From Monosporascus cannonballus (taxonomy: Eukaryota > Ascomycota > Sordariomycetes > Xylariales), in assembly GCA_004154925.1 (NCBI GenBank), contig QJNS01000511.1, positions 1-21,858 on the forward strand: DNA of 21,858 bases, written 5' to 3'. Positions 11,736 through 21,770 of the stretch are shown in pieces. The notes beneath the pieces are model-generated. The model was not told where the DNA came from. It was given only the letters and a program-made list of their open reading frames with translations, and made no database searches. The translations under genes and the position numbers were made by a program. Every line of letters starts with the position of its first letter. The stretch's first letter is position 1.

Positions 11736-12636
11736 ACCCGTCAAAACCCACTCATTTATGCCTAGATATTTCTGGTAAAGCGCAAGAAGTATAAAGTAGT
11801 TAGCTGAAAAGCTTCTCCTTTTTATCATATGGCGCCAAAGCGGGTAAGTCTGGGCTGCCTTTTGAAGTTGCTTGCCATCCACACAAGGATTCAAGTTTTT
11901 ACTGTCAAATAGCGTAGCCGAGCATGTTGCCCACAACACATGTACTAGGTAGAACTCAGCGTACTGTGCAAAGGTGCAGGTCAGTGGAGCTGGTATTGAA
12001 CAGCGACTGACTCTTGCGAGGTACTGTGCGTAAATCTCTGCGTTTCTGACGCGTCTTGCGATGGTGCAACCTCGGCGACATACTAACCCCCAACTCTACC
12101 GACCCCTTCTGTGCCGAGTATGGTATAAGAAGATCTTTCTCTGGTACGATCTTTGGTGGATATAGAATGCTCGTTTTATTATTAGTACAGTCCACAGATA
12201 TTGGCCCTTGGAGACTTCCTTTGATAGGCCTCAATCTCATGCCACAACCACCACCACATTAGTATGGCAGAAAAACTGGTATAAGAATTCTGTAAATCGA
12301 CTGGGTATAAACCAGTCCTTGTTAAATGTTTTTATGAGAAGGGCGTACGCCGTGTTGCACGATAAGTGGTTGAAATGGCAAAGTATTCGCGTTCGCTGAA
12401 TGCAAGATACATTTGGGTTCAAGCCATATTTTCCAGGCTCAGCCAAATACACAGAAAATCATTACACGATATAGTTTGCACCATAGATCCTATACCCGGT
12501 ATCTTCGAACACGATGACTGATCCATGGTTTTCACGGTTAGGATAGATTGTACCTCAGTCCCATAGAGCCTCACTCTAAAGCCGAATACGTAGTTGCCGA
12601 CAAGCTTCGACCGCGTTTGCTGAATAAGAAAACATG

Positions 12637-12667
12637 CTAACAGTAAAACAAGGATTTTACTGTATAG
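12637..12667. repeat. Hairpin with 9-bp stem, 6-nt loop and bulged 3-bp extension
   Basis: ACAGTAAAA (12640-12648) pairs perfectly with TTTTACTGT (12655-12663) around a six-base loop. Past one unpaired A (12664) the flanking CTA and TAG also pair. It lies in the gene-empty region. A 9-bp match with a short loop is about a once-per-window chance event, so function is uncertain. Confidence 0.4.
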
Positions 12668-12894
12668 CGGTGAGTTAAGCCCCTAATTACCATCAACCTC
12701 ATCCGCTTACGAGGACTCGCAAATTTTCTTCCGACAGCCTGCGCCAAGCAGGACGATCGAAGTCGAGTGTAGCAACGTGTGGTGATCCTACACCGTGATA
12801 TTACTGCTCCAAGCTATGGGCAGGAGGGTGGCATTGAAGTTTGCACCATCCAACAACTTTCTCCTGAACTTGGTTGCAATTCATCTACCACCCT

Positions 12895-12921
12895 CCCACC
12901 TACCTACCCTACCTACCTCCT
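12895..12921. repeat. Short CCTA tetranucleotide repeat
   Basis: Imperfect CCTA units, CACCTACCTACC followed by CTACCTACC. A small microsatellite with no apparent gene. Confidence 0.6.
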
Positions 12922-13882
12922 TGAACAGGCTATTCTGCTGCAGAACATTTACTATATCAATTTGGCTGCCGCTCAGGTGTACCCTCCATCGAGGACTGCG
13001 CAGTTTCCTCCACCTTATCCAATGTGACGAGCAGGCATGGATTCTCTGTCATCTGAATTTGCTATGCACTTTATGTGTGTGTTCTGTGTATTTCCAGTCT
13101 AGGTAGCTCGAAGCGTTTCTTTCCATCTCTCCGTTGTTGAACCAGATGTCCGCTTGGGCGCCACATCGCCAACTCAAGCTGTTGATTTGCTCGCTTTGAA
13201 ACGGTTTTGCTCTACTAGCACCATTGCAGCGAGCAGGCAGGCTTTGCACCTCTCAATGGACGACGGGCTTGCTGTCGATCTCCTAAGACGGCCGCACCCT
13301 CTGCTAAACAAAAGAGACGGGTCCTGCAGCCACCCGAATCGGGCGACAAATGTCTATTTGTCAGAGATCCTTTTTTATACTAATAGTATTTACTGTACAC
13401 ACCCTTCTCCCGAGCATGGGCCAATGATAAGGGTGCTTGCCATACGGCCCACGACGCTGTGTTGCCCCACCTATCGTGCATATTTCTCTCCTATTCTGCA
13501 GTAGCAGGAACCCACCAAGCATGGCAGCAACTAAGTTTGATCACGACCAGGGACATTTCATCAGTGGGCGCGATGTAAGAGTTCCAACCCGTATCCAATT
13601 TCTTCCTGTCGATTACTCTATGGTCATGAGCCGCCACAAACATACGACTTCTTCCAGAATCCACTGACATCGCATGTGCAACTTCTGCGTGGGTTGATAT
13701 TTTGAGAAGACATACTGCGACGGGCTGCCATGGGCGGTACCTCAATATATGGCATCCCCTTTCACTGTGTTTAGATTTCAAAATTACATAAAAGTTCACT
13801 TTGGAACTATGAGCGTTCCATACTTGTCAGTCATATGCGCGATTGTACGATGAAGGAGACTAATAACCTGCGCACCCTCTCT

Positions 13883-13943
13883 CCCCCTCCCCCACCCCAA
13901 AACCCCCAAACCATTCTCCCCCCACCCCCCCAAAAGAAAAAAA
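13883..13943. other. C-run cluster (minus-strand G-quadruplex potential) followed by an A-tract
   Basis: Six cytosine runs follow each other on the plus strand: C5 (13883-13887), C5 (13889-13893), C4 (13895-13898), C5 (13903-13907), C6 (13918-13923) and C7 (13925-13931). An A-rich run then reaches about 13946. The minus strand has four G runs of 4-5 with loops of 1, 1 and 4 bases, which fits the standard G-quadruplex pattern; the plus strand could form an i-motif. The sequence pattern is certain, but any structure or role is inference. Confidence 0.8.
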
Positions 13944-14005
13944 AACAAAAAGCCTACTTAGGGAAGTCTTTCCTCCACAGGACCGTTTAGCGCTTTCAAA
14001 ATGCA

Positions 14006-14040
14006 AGTTGACGCATCAAGTATCTCGCAATGCGTCAACT
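14006..14040. repeat. Perfect 11-bp inverted repeat, 13-nt loop
   Basis: AGTTGACGCAT (14006-14016) and ATGCGTCAACT (14030-14040) are exact reverse complements. The repeat lies 75 bp after the C-run cluster, in DNA with no gene. It could form a DNA cruciform or an RNA hairpin; no T-run follows, and intrinsic terminators are not expected in a fungus. Confidence 0.6.
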
Positions 14041-15349
14041 GACTAGAGTCCTGAGACGTGCGGGGAGCAAATAGGACGTTTGAAGACGGGGGGAACTCCT
14101 CGACAACTCATGCCTCGCACAAGCAACGCACCTAACCCCAAACCTGCCCAGCCGCTTGCCCAACTTCGTGAGCCAATCTCAAACTTAGCAGCGCCAATCA
14201 ATACTTAGTAGAAGACCTCAAACCGTGTTTCCGCCGTGCTCTACCACGTGTTCTCCCCTCGGCTGGAAGATCGTGCGTCAATCCCAATGCTTGTCACAGA
14301 TGGCACAACAAGGTGGACCCTAGATTCATGTCCGTCTACCCTCTCGAGTCTTTCTTGTCGATAGGGCTCCGCAATCCACAGCAGAGGACTTCTTCATGTG
14401 ATACGGGGATATTCGTTCGCTCTACCACCGACTACCCCTCCTCAGGTACGTCATATGTAGGCGGTATTCCCGCGTGGTTGCTCAGGGTCCAGTTTGGCGG
14501 GGGATGGTGCAGGCTTGATAGATGAAACGACGAAGTTCCAGTACAGCGACATCCTGCGAGACTGGCAATGAATTAATGACCTACTACCACTACCTTAACA
14601 TGCGGCCCGGTTGGCCGATTGAACAGTTAGCCTGAGCAAGCACGCGATCATGGACGTAGCCTATAATAGGCCAATACTTTAGGGCTCATTCGGCCATGCT
14701 TCACATTCAAGGTGGCTATGATGTCATGAGCAATAAACGGCACGACAGTTGCTGTTAATTTGGGGGGAAGATACTTCCTTGGAACTCCTGTGCAAGTTAG
14801 CAGTAGTCTCATGCGATTGCGTGTATATGCGCGGTGGTGACTCCATGTAAGCTAGAGACGGCATCGGGATCCGAAGCGTGGCACCGGCAGTGTTGAAGTC
14901 TGAACAAGGCAAAGCAAAATAGCACTTACATCACCGACAGCAACGTTGATGATGCAGGATCGCAGGTATATTTTCGCCCGAATCCGACGATGTTCAGGGA
15001 ATCACTCGGTCAGAAAGACCAGCCTAGGTCATCACTGTGACATGCCCAATATACAATGCGAGCGAATATCGGCATTCCACTGCAGGCAATAACGGTTCTG
15101 GTTCATAGAGATGGATGTCGTGCACCAGAACGGAAGCGTGGAATACACGGAGTAGACCAGATATCTTTCCGTTCGGATGGTACAGGACCCCCCATTTGCA
15201 CTCTATCCAAACGATTTCTAAAGACTACTTCCGCTACTAAATACGTGGGGATTTTATCGTCATGCAAGAACGATTCAAGACAGCAAGTAATACAATTGCC
15301 GGCTAGATCAACCCAAGAATATGCAGCAGGCAAGCGATATGAATATTTT

Positions 15350-15384
15350 ATATAATCCGGGAGCTATTGATACCCGGATTATAT
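15350..15384. repeat. Perfect 12-bp inverted repeat, 11-nt loop, upstream of ATP synthase delta
   Basis: ATATAATCCGGG (15350-15361) and CCCGGATTATAT (15373-15384) are exact reverse complements. The repeat sits about 270 bp before the ATP synthase delta ATG, so it may lie in that promoter. The palindromic CCGGG/CCCGG arms could be a bipartite factor site, or the element could be a mobile-element footprint. The pairing is certain; the function is not. Confidence 0.65.
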
Positions 15385-15654
15385 GCAAGTACGCAAAGAC
15401 CATAAAGCTTATGTAATATCAAGTGGGAACCTCACATAGGGAATATCCTCGTTAGGTGGCCTTAAGACCTCAGATAGCATGTAGGTACCCGCTTATCCGG
15501 TGCCTACTTACTCAACCTGTCAATGCCCATCAGCCAATGCCGAATTGATCCGACACCGAGCAAACAATTCCTCAATCACACACAGTGAACGTCGTTGTCC
15601 GATCGTGAAGGTGGTTATCGTCACGCACCTCCTCAATTGGTAGCACAAGTCACC

Positions 15655-16438
15655 ATGAACACCCTCCGCGTCGCTCGTGCAGCTCTTAGGGCTCGCCCCA
15701 CGGCTTTGAGAGTTTCCCTCCAGCGAAGAGCCTACGCTGATGCTGCGCCCGACAAGGTCCGTGTTCCTCGATGGTCTCCGGGCGACCTCCAAGCTAACTT
15801 CCGTTCCAGATCAAGCTGAGCTTGTCTCTTCCTCATCAGGTACGAAATCACAGTACACGTATCCGCCGACTCACTACGAAGAGCGCCTCTGTTTTTTTCT
15901 CGCGCAAACGCCACTGCAATGCCAAGAGTGGTTTAGTTAATTACCGCAACAGTCCATCTTCAAGTCCCAGGATGTCGTTCAGGTCAACATCCCCGCCGAG
16001 TCGGGAGAGATGGGTGTCCTCGCCAACCACGTTCCGTCCATCGAACAGCTAAAGCCGGGTCTGGTTGAAGTTATTGAAGAGAGCGGCAGCAGCAAACAGT
16101 TCTTCCGTACGTGCACACGATAGAAACGACCGTTCGAGGGCCCGATGCTGAACAACTTGATTTGTAGTGTCTGGCGGATTCGCCACTGTGCAGCCTAACT
16201 CGGCTCTGAGCATCAACGCGGTTGAGGGCTACCCCCTGGAGGACTTCAGCGCCGATGCCGTCAGAGCCCAAATTGCGGAAGCGCAGAAGGTCGCGAACGG
16301 AAACGGAAGCGAGCAAGACATTGCGGAGGCGAAGATTGAGCTGGAGGTAAGGGCAACCATCTTGAAGTTCCGATCCTAAGACAGGACAATTACTTACAAT
16401 TGCAGGTTCTGGAGAGCCTGCAGGCCGTCCTCAAATAA
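15655..16438 (+). CDS. atp16: Mitochondrial F1F0 ATP synthase delta subunit
   Basis: Five exons: 15655-15756, 15810-15839, 15953-16106, 16168-16346 and 16406-16438. They join to 165 aa, the usual size for the fungal subunit. It belongs to the F1 central stalk (the counterpart of bacterial epsilon), binding gamma and the c-ring in the mitochondrial inner membrane. The N-terminus is an Arg/Ala-rich targeting peptide ending near RRAYADA. The beta-sandwich domain follows, with VNIPAESGEMGVLANHVPSI and KPGLVEV, then SGGFATVQPNSALSI. The C-terminal helical part includes QIAEAQKVANG, AKIELE and ESLQA. Exon 2 is a 10-codon micro-exon. Introns are 53, 113, 61 and 59 bp, and intron 1 has a GCTAAC branch site. 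The start has a CACCATG context. Confidence 0.96.
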
Positions 16439-16439
16439 A
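16434..16439 (+). promoter_or_regulatory. AATAAA hexamer overlapping the ATP synthase delta stop codon
   Basis: AATAAA at 16434-16439 includes the TAA stop at 16436-16438. It matches the polyadenylation hexamer, but its use would place the cleavage site only some 10-30 bases past the stop, giving a very short 3' UTR. It may equally be a by-product of the Lys codon plus stop. Confidence 0.25.
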
Positions 16440-18500
16440 CTGTATAAGTAGAGAAGAGCTGTTACGGCATCTTGTACATCACCCGTATCCCTATTCTAAC
16501 AGTCCAGCGTGCGTCCAAGAATCGTATGCTAGAAAGTTGGCAATCGCGCTTTCCGCAACTACTTGTACGTGATGGTAGTCGCTCTCGTGAGAGCAGCTTC
16601 TAAAACACCGCCTGAAATTGGCCTTGAGACTGTAGCATTCCTCTTTCAGAAAAACATCCTGTATCCCCCTACATCCTTCAGACACAAATTCATATTGATT
16701 CATTGTCGATGATCACTTTGATTCGTTGCTCAACACGCCATCGCTTAGAGCACCCTCACCCGGCTCTGTGTCGTCACGGCGTCACCATTACCGGGAGAGT
16801 TACTAAATATGGGGACGGAATCCTCGAGTGACGATGCCTCAATAGTAACCGCACCAAGCACTCCGGATACTACCCTTCCGCCCGTCGTCCCAGACGGCAT
16901 CGTGACATCCCGCATACATCAACTCCACAACATAGCGCATCCCGACCATTCCTTATCCGTAGATCCCACAATAGCAGAACGGGAGCGAGTACACATCCAA
17001 ACAAATTAGGGATGCCATTTAGCCTCTCGTCATATCCGCGTCTCAGGGGACCAGCTTGTTTCGGTACAAATGGGCCGCGTCCGCCACGCCTGTTCGCTTG
17101 TCACTTTGATAAATGGTGGGAATAGACATGATAGAGGCGACTCCTTCGCTGTTAGGCGACCTGGTACGTCATACGCACTCAGGGGTCGTCCGTTGTCACC
17201 CTCCCAAATAGCACTTATATAGACCATACTTGTGGGAGAACAGAGCAACTAGGGCTCAACTCGGATTGTAGTTCTCTGTTGAGCTTAAAGCCCCGGCTTT
17301 ATAGACCTATATCACCTCCTCTCGCGTCACGACCACAGGCTGCTTCTCCCGCACTATCTAGACCGCCAGGCACCAATCGACAAGGTATAACTCGGCCCAA
17401 TGCCTCGACATCGGCGTGGAAAAAACCAGAAACGAGAATCAGCCCGAAGCTTATTCAGGGAATACGGTTTACCCAGGCCGTCAGGCTGGCTCTCGGATAA
17501 GACTTGTCCCTTTCGGGGCATGGAAGTTCTGACGCTAGAGAATGTCGTAGAACCTGTCATGTTTGTTCCGCTTAGGCCTGGGAGGCAGTTTGCTCGGTTT
17601 CCGGGCATAGACTTTGTGAGAAATGCCCCGGCGATGTGTCCAATATATGGGATGCACCGCCACCCGTTTCGTATCATTCCAGCCGTACATTTCGGGAAGA
17701 CAAAGCTCGCTATATTCCGTCGCCCGCACCAGCAACGAGGTCGGTGCATGGTATTCAAGGTGTAGCAAGCCTTCGCAGGCTAATGGAAATATCCAGCTAA
17801 GCCAACTATCATAGACAGAGGGTCTCAAGACCAGTGATGGGCTTAACTCGACAAGAAGTACCCAATATTCCGATGTTCACGGAGGTTCTTCTACTCTGCG
17901 CCGAGAAGACCGCTCTTGGAAGACCGCGCAGGAACTTAGCGGAATGGGCCTCAGCCTCAGCGGTCTGCTCAGTCTGCAGAAAAGTCCTTTCCCGGTCGCG
18001 ATCGGAAAGCCAAGGGAAAGACTCCCCGAAAGGCCTGTTGCTAAAGAGGGGAGAAGCACAGCAAGTTAGTGTGTAGAGCAGCAAAACCATGTAGACCTTC
18101 AATGCAACCAATCTGCGATGATCCTATGTGCAGAGCAACCCATGAGGGGCACGGTTCGTCTCACCATAGCATATCATGTGCTTCGCGGGGTGTTGGAAGT
18201 GGAGGAGCAGCGGGATCTATACGTGGTCCACACATTCTCTGACATCTCGGCGGTGCGTTCATATGAATTGCGAGCCGCACAAGCGACGCCGCCTCGCACA
18301 GCTGATCTCCATTCGGAACGAGGTGCGATCCAGAGTCACTATGCTGAAAGCTCCCACGCCCCTTACTACATCAGGGAATACCTCACAACATGCCCTCCTC
18401 AATATGTGCAAAACGTTGGATCACATGGGCACCCTCAGCACATCTTTATCGAGACACCGAGACCGGCAGAAGCATCCGCACAAGGCCGAGACTAGATATC
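16439..18500. other. Right intergenic region, no supported gene
   Basis: The first 100-200 bases should hold the ATP synthase delta 3' UTR. Beyond that are moderate plus-strand frames with protein-like but unrecognised content: 66 codons from an ATG at 16809 (Ser/Thr/Pro-rich), a Pro/Ser-rich frame around 17279-17500 and 121 codons at 17400-17765. None has a family signature, and frames of this length occur by chance. They may be gene debris, but I cannot support any as a gene. Confidence 0.45.
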
Positions 18501-18537
18501 AGTTGCCCGTGTCAATGTAGAACATGGGAAATCGTCT

Positions 18538-19552
18538 TTGAGGTCGCATCTGAGCATGGAGAGCGTTCGGTTACACGAATCAGCTGAGCTTCTCGATAGG
18601 TCATATGCCGGTGGGCAGGGTCGTGCTAGGCATGATCGCACTAGGAGAACTATTGAAGCTACTGGTTCAAGCAAGATTCAAGATTCCAAGCAGACTGCTA
18701 CCCAAAGCTCCCCAAAGGTCAGAAAGCGTGATAAGGGGAAAATGGCTCCGACACCGAAGCAATCCGCTAAGACAGCTTGTGACATAGACTACACCTGTAG
18801 GTCGTGTGTTCAGTCACCCCTATTGACTAAAGCACCAAGGCAAAATACCTGGCGACGCTATCCCTCGGTTACGCCACATCGAAACGGAGAGCCAAGGGAA
18901 TTCTCGCGCACTGAGAGCAAAGATAAGGCAAGGGACAAGATTAAGAGACCTAGTAGTACGCTTTGTAGACGCGTACCATCACGAAATTTGTCCACCAGCT
19001 TGTCGGCACATGGGTATGGCATAAGTCAACCGTCTGCGCATCGCCGCCAACAGCTTTACATTTCACGCGGCATCCGAAACCAGGGTTATCGGCAAACCAC
19101 CCAGCGAACTTACACACAGCGTCTCAAGCATCGCACCCGTCAGCAGCAGACTTGCGGCCCAAATCACCAGCTCCCACCATCAAATCGGCCCAGTCGGGAC
19201 AGTTTGAAACATAGCGTACATTTGCCAGTCGGGCCTTAACACTATCAGCAGCCGGTATTCAAAGCGAATCCATAGATATGTTGAGGCAAGAAGGAAAGTC
19301 AAAACAAGACGAGCACAGACGAGCTGCCATACTTTCTGAAGCTCACTGTCCAAGGGCGCTTGTTAAGGACTCCGTCTTGCGCAGTTCATGGCAGCAACGG
19401 CCATGAGTATGAAGAAGGAACTAGTTGCGGAGGCAAGCGACCACGGGCCGTCTGAGTCCTGGCTGGTCAGAGGACTGAGAGGATACAAGAGGGAGCTGTA
19501 CAAGATTGACGTTGGGAATACCGAGCGAGTTAGTTTTTGGACGGTTGAGTAG
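18538..19552 (+). pseudogene. Possible decayed plus-strand coding tract, unrecognised
   Basis: Protein-like sequence appears to hop between plus-strand frames. A Lys/Arg/Ser-rich frame runs over 18538-19239 (first ATG near 18556). A different frame is open at 19215-19403 and contains AAGIQSESIDMLRQEGKSKQ. A third frame runs from an ATG at 19388 to a stop at 19550-19552 and contains SWLVRGLRGYKRELYKID. The last two overlap by a few codons, as expected for a one-base frame change. I do not recognise a family. Alternatives are short unannotated exons or chance frames. Confidence 0.3.
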
Positions 19553-19618
19553 TTGTTTGTTCTGCCATGTTGCTTGCTATTTCACGTAGTGCTTTCTAAA
19601 TATAGTGATTGCTGCCCA

Positions 19619-19798
19619 CTAATGTTTTTGTCCACGAGCCAGCATGCATAGATCAGCCCCCCAGGGCTCTAGGCCAATTGCCTTGCCATCCACTGTCCTA
19701 GCTCCATTCTTCCACCTAGCACAGGCAATAGCACCAAGAATATCCGGCACGCCAAACTTTGCACCTGTGATGCACACTATAGACGAAGGGATGGCTTC
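19619..19798 (-). pseudogene. Possible coding fragment, 59 codons, unrecognised
   Basis: An open minus-strand frame from 19798 to a stop at 19619-19621 has protein-like content, including VCITGAKFGVPDILGA and ARWKNGARTVDGKAIGLEPW. It has no start ATG, so it would be an exon or the remnant of a longer gene. It lies just downstream of the stop of the frame-broken DUF3723-like gene on the same strand, but no continuous frame links them. Confidence 0.25.
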
Positions 19799-19877
19799 TC
19801 ACCATCAGTAACAGGACATCAGCAGATCTTTAATAGTCAGCGCAATCTACCGAAAAATTATATATACAGCCAAAAAA

Positions 19878-21768
19878 CTAAAGCTCCTCTTCCTCGTCCT
19901 CCTGCTCGTCCTCGTGATACGAGTCCTCCTGAGGATATGCCAACCTGGATTGCGAGAAAGTCTCGGTTTCTTTCGGCTCCTCCACACTAACGTTCTGGGG
20001 AGGTTTAAGGAACTGCATCTTCTCAGTGTTTTCTTGTTCAGAACCACCAGCAGGTGGGAAGAAAGAAGGCGGCTCCGTGGGCGAATTGGAGATCGCCTTG
20101 CCCCCCTAAGGCTTCCTTCAGTAGAGGACATACTAGGTACCCTAAATCCGGAGGACGTCCCGGGAGATCGGACTGGAGGCCGCCTTGACTGTCCTCTCGC
20201 AAGGCTCCTTTCGGCAGAGGACATATTGGGAACTCTGAATCCGGTCCCGGGAGGGCGGATTGGAGATCGCTTCGATGATCCTGCTTTCGCCCGGTCCGGC
20301 CTATTCAAGGGATCAAACCGGAAAGACTTCGCGTTCTTCCGTCGAACAAGGTCGTGATTGGCATCCTTATCCCGGGGCGGGGTCTCCGTCGTCTGCTGTC
20401 GTATTGTGTGATCGAGGACCGGCTCTTGCGGCTGGGCGACTGGACCCTCGTATGCGAACGGGCCTTGGGTCTCTATCTCAGGGGGTGAGGTGCTTGTGTA
20501 GAATTCTGCAGAGGATGGATCAGGGATTGCCTCACCAACTCTTCTATAGCTGTTTCGGCTCCGGAGGGTGGAGTAGCCCAAGTGGGGGGCCGGATTGGAG
20601 ACCGCGACGGGCCTACTTTAGGCCGTTCTCGGCGATTTCGGGAGATGGGACTCCAGGAGGAGGGGGATTTGTTGCGTGGCTTGCTATCCTGCCGTCTAGA
20701 TGGCTTGTAGCGGCTGTTTCGATTGTTATCGCCCCTGCTGATTGGGTTCTCGAATGTCTTGGCGAGCACTAACTCTCGTGTATCTACCTGCAGTGCCGGA
20801 TCAAGTCCTGCTTGCGTTTCAGGTGGATTTATCTGATCGATTATCTCTGGTGTTCGGGAGGGAGGCTCCTGCATTGGCGACAACCCCTGCGGGTCGTGGA
20901 GTTCCAGCCCCTGCCTAGGTTGGGGTGCTCGCTGAGAGGACCAACCATGTGGCTGTGGAGGTGGGGTCTCGTCAACCTGCATCGTGTCCTCCGGTGAAGG
21001 CCCAGGTCCTCCGCGCCGATCTGCAGTTTTTCTTTCCCGGGGAAAGGAGGCAAATCGCTTGGAATTTCTGGTCCGTCTGTCACGTACGACCACGGACCGA
21101 AGAAGACCTCCAGGAAATCCTTTGTACGAAGGCTGCCGTCACTTTGTTTTGACTATCAGCTTGTTCAAGGGTGGGGAGGAAGGCGTCGCGCTGCAGTTCG
21201 AGGAAATTCCGAATGGTTGGCTTCCCGCCTCGCCAATCCTTTGCTCGTGCATTCCAGTCGAGATCCCAGTCCAGCGGACGTTGTGATGGAGGCTTTACCG
21301 CGAGTCCGCGGCTGATTTTAGCCGTACGAAAGCCATATTGTCTCGCGCGGGCCTGGAGCCGAAAGACGTACCAAGGGCCCACGGCAGCCACCGGGGCAGG
21401 CTCACCGCGCTTGTCTTGAAGAACCGGCTCGTTCAATAGATGAAGACAGTCTCTGTCCGTCGAGGAAGAGTAGCGTGCAGGCCAATTCCGCATCCAGCGA
21501 CACCAATGGTTGAACCATCCCTTCAGAAACCTCCATGAGCGGTCTTTCCAGCGGGGTCCAGCACATATGTAAGGATTGGAAAAGACCTTCGTCTCCATCT
21601 CTCTGATCTCCATCCTGAGACTTGTCGGGGTCATCGATGATATGGCTTCTCAAGATCTTGGCCCCGACAGAGAAGTATATCATGTTCTGGTGGAATGTCT
21701 CGAAGCTCGGGAAGATAACGTTGAGAGAGAGCAGTTTTTGTTTGATCCTTCGCCGGACAGACACGCTT

Positions 21769-21770
<2 letters not shown>
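19878..21770 (-). pseudogene. Frame-broken DUF3723-like gene, 5' end cut by the contig end
   Basis: A minus-strand gene enters from the right end and can be followed to a TAG at 19878-19880 only by changing frame about five times. Segments in order: VRRRIKQKLLSLNVIFPSF...LLFLDG; then NEPVLQDKRGEP...YGFRTAKI...VTAAFVQR; then DFLEVFFGPWSYVTDGPEIP; then PEDTMQVDETPPPQPHGWSS onward; then DPSSAEFYTSTSPPEIETQG and the repeats; then a C-terminal acidic tail HEDEQEDEEEEL. Changes fall near 21450-21465, 21117-21121, 20996-21013, 20515-20590 and 20101-20106. None is bridged by an obvious GT..AG intron. The VTAAFVQRDFLEVFFG-like and YGFRTAKI-like blocks recall DUF3723 proteins from memory; that assignment is tentative, and the function of the family is unknown. 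The breaks could be true decay or indel errors in the assembly. Confidence 0.6.
20098..20270. repeat. Two tandem units of about 87 bp inside the DUF3723-like gene
   Basis: Units of about 86-87 bp (roughly 20098-20183 and 20184-20270) each contain CTTTCGGCAGAGGACATA-like sequence and end in CGGAYTGGAGRYCGC. They encode repeated peptides of the form SPxRxPGTxxGFRVPxMSSxExSL. A partial third copy of the unit end lies at 20083-20097, and related fragments occur near 20591-20605 and 20632-20650. The copies differ by many substitutions, so the duplication is not recent. Confidence 0.7.

Larger units (their letters stand above)
9797..15654. other. Gene-empty region of about 5.9 kb between divergent genes
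   Basis: No frame here has recognisable protein sequence; the longest ATG frames are about 100-135 codons, within chance for about 50% GC. It must contain the promoter of the DUF3295-type gene at the left and that of ATP synthase delta at the right. Structural items listed separately: a 14-bp palindrome, GT-rich and TA/CA-rich tracts, a C-run cluster with an A-tract, and three hairpins. I recognise no transposase, reverse transcriptase, tRNA or rRNA. Confidence 0.6.

Noticed and set aside
15056..15355. 99-codon plus-strand ORF upstream of ATP synthase delta
   Set aside because: The product is not protein-like in any family I know, and the end overlaps the 12-bp hairpin.
17354..17765. Overlapping frames of 121 (plus) and 134 (minus) codons
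   Set aside because: Both strands are open over the same DNA and neither has a family signature, so I do not call a gene.
19878..21770. Repeat-induced point mutation (RIP) as the cause of decay
   Set aside because: The damage consists of apparent single-base length changes, not C-to-T changes with added stop codons, and the region remains GC-rich.
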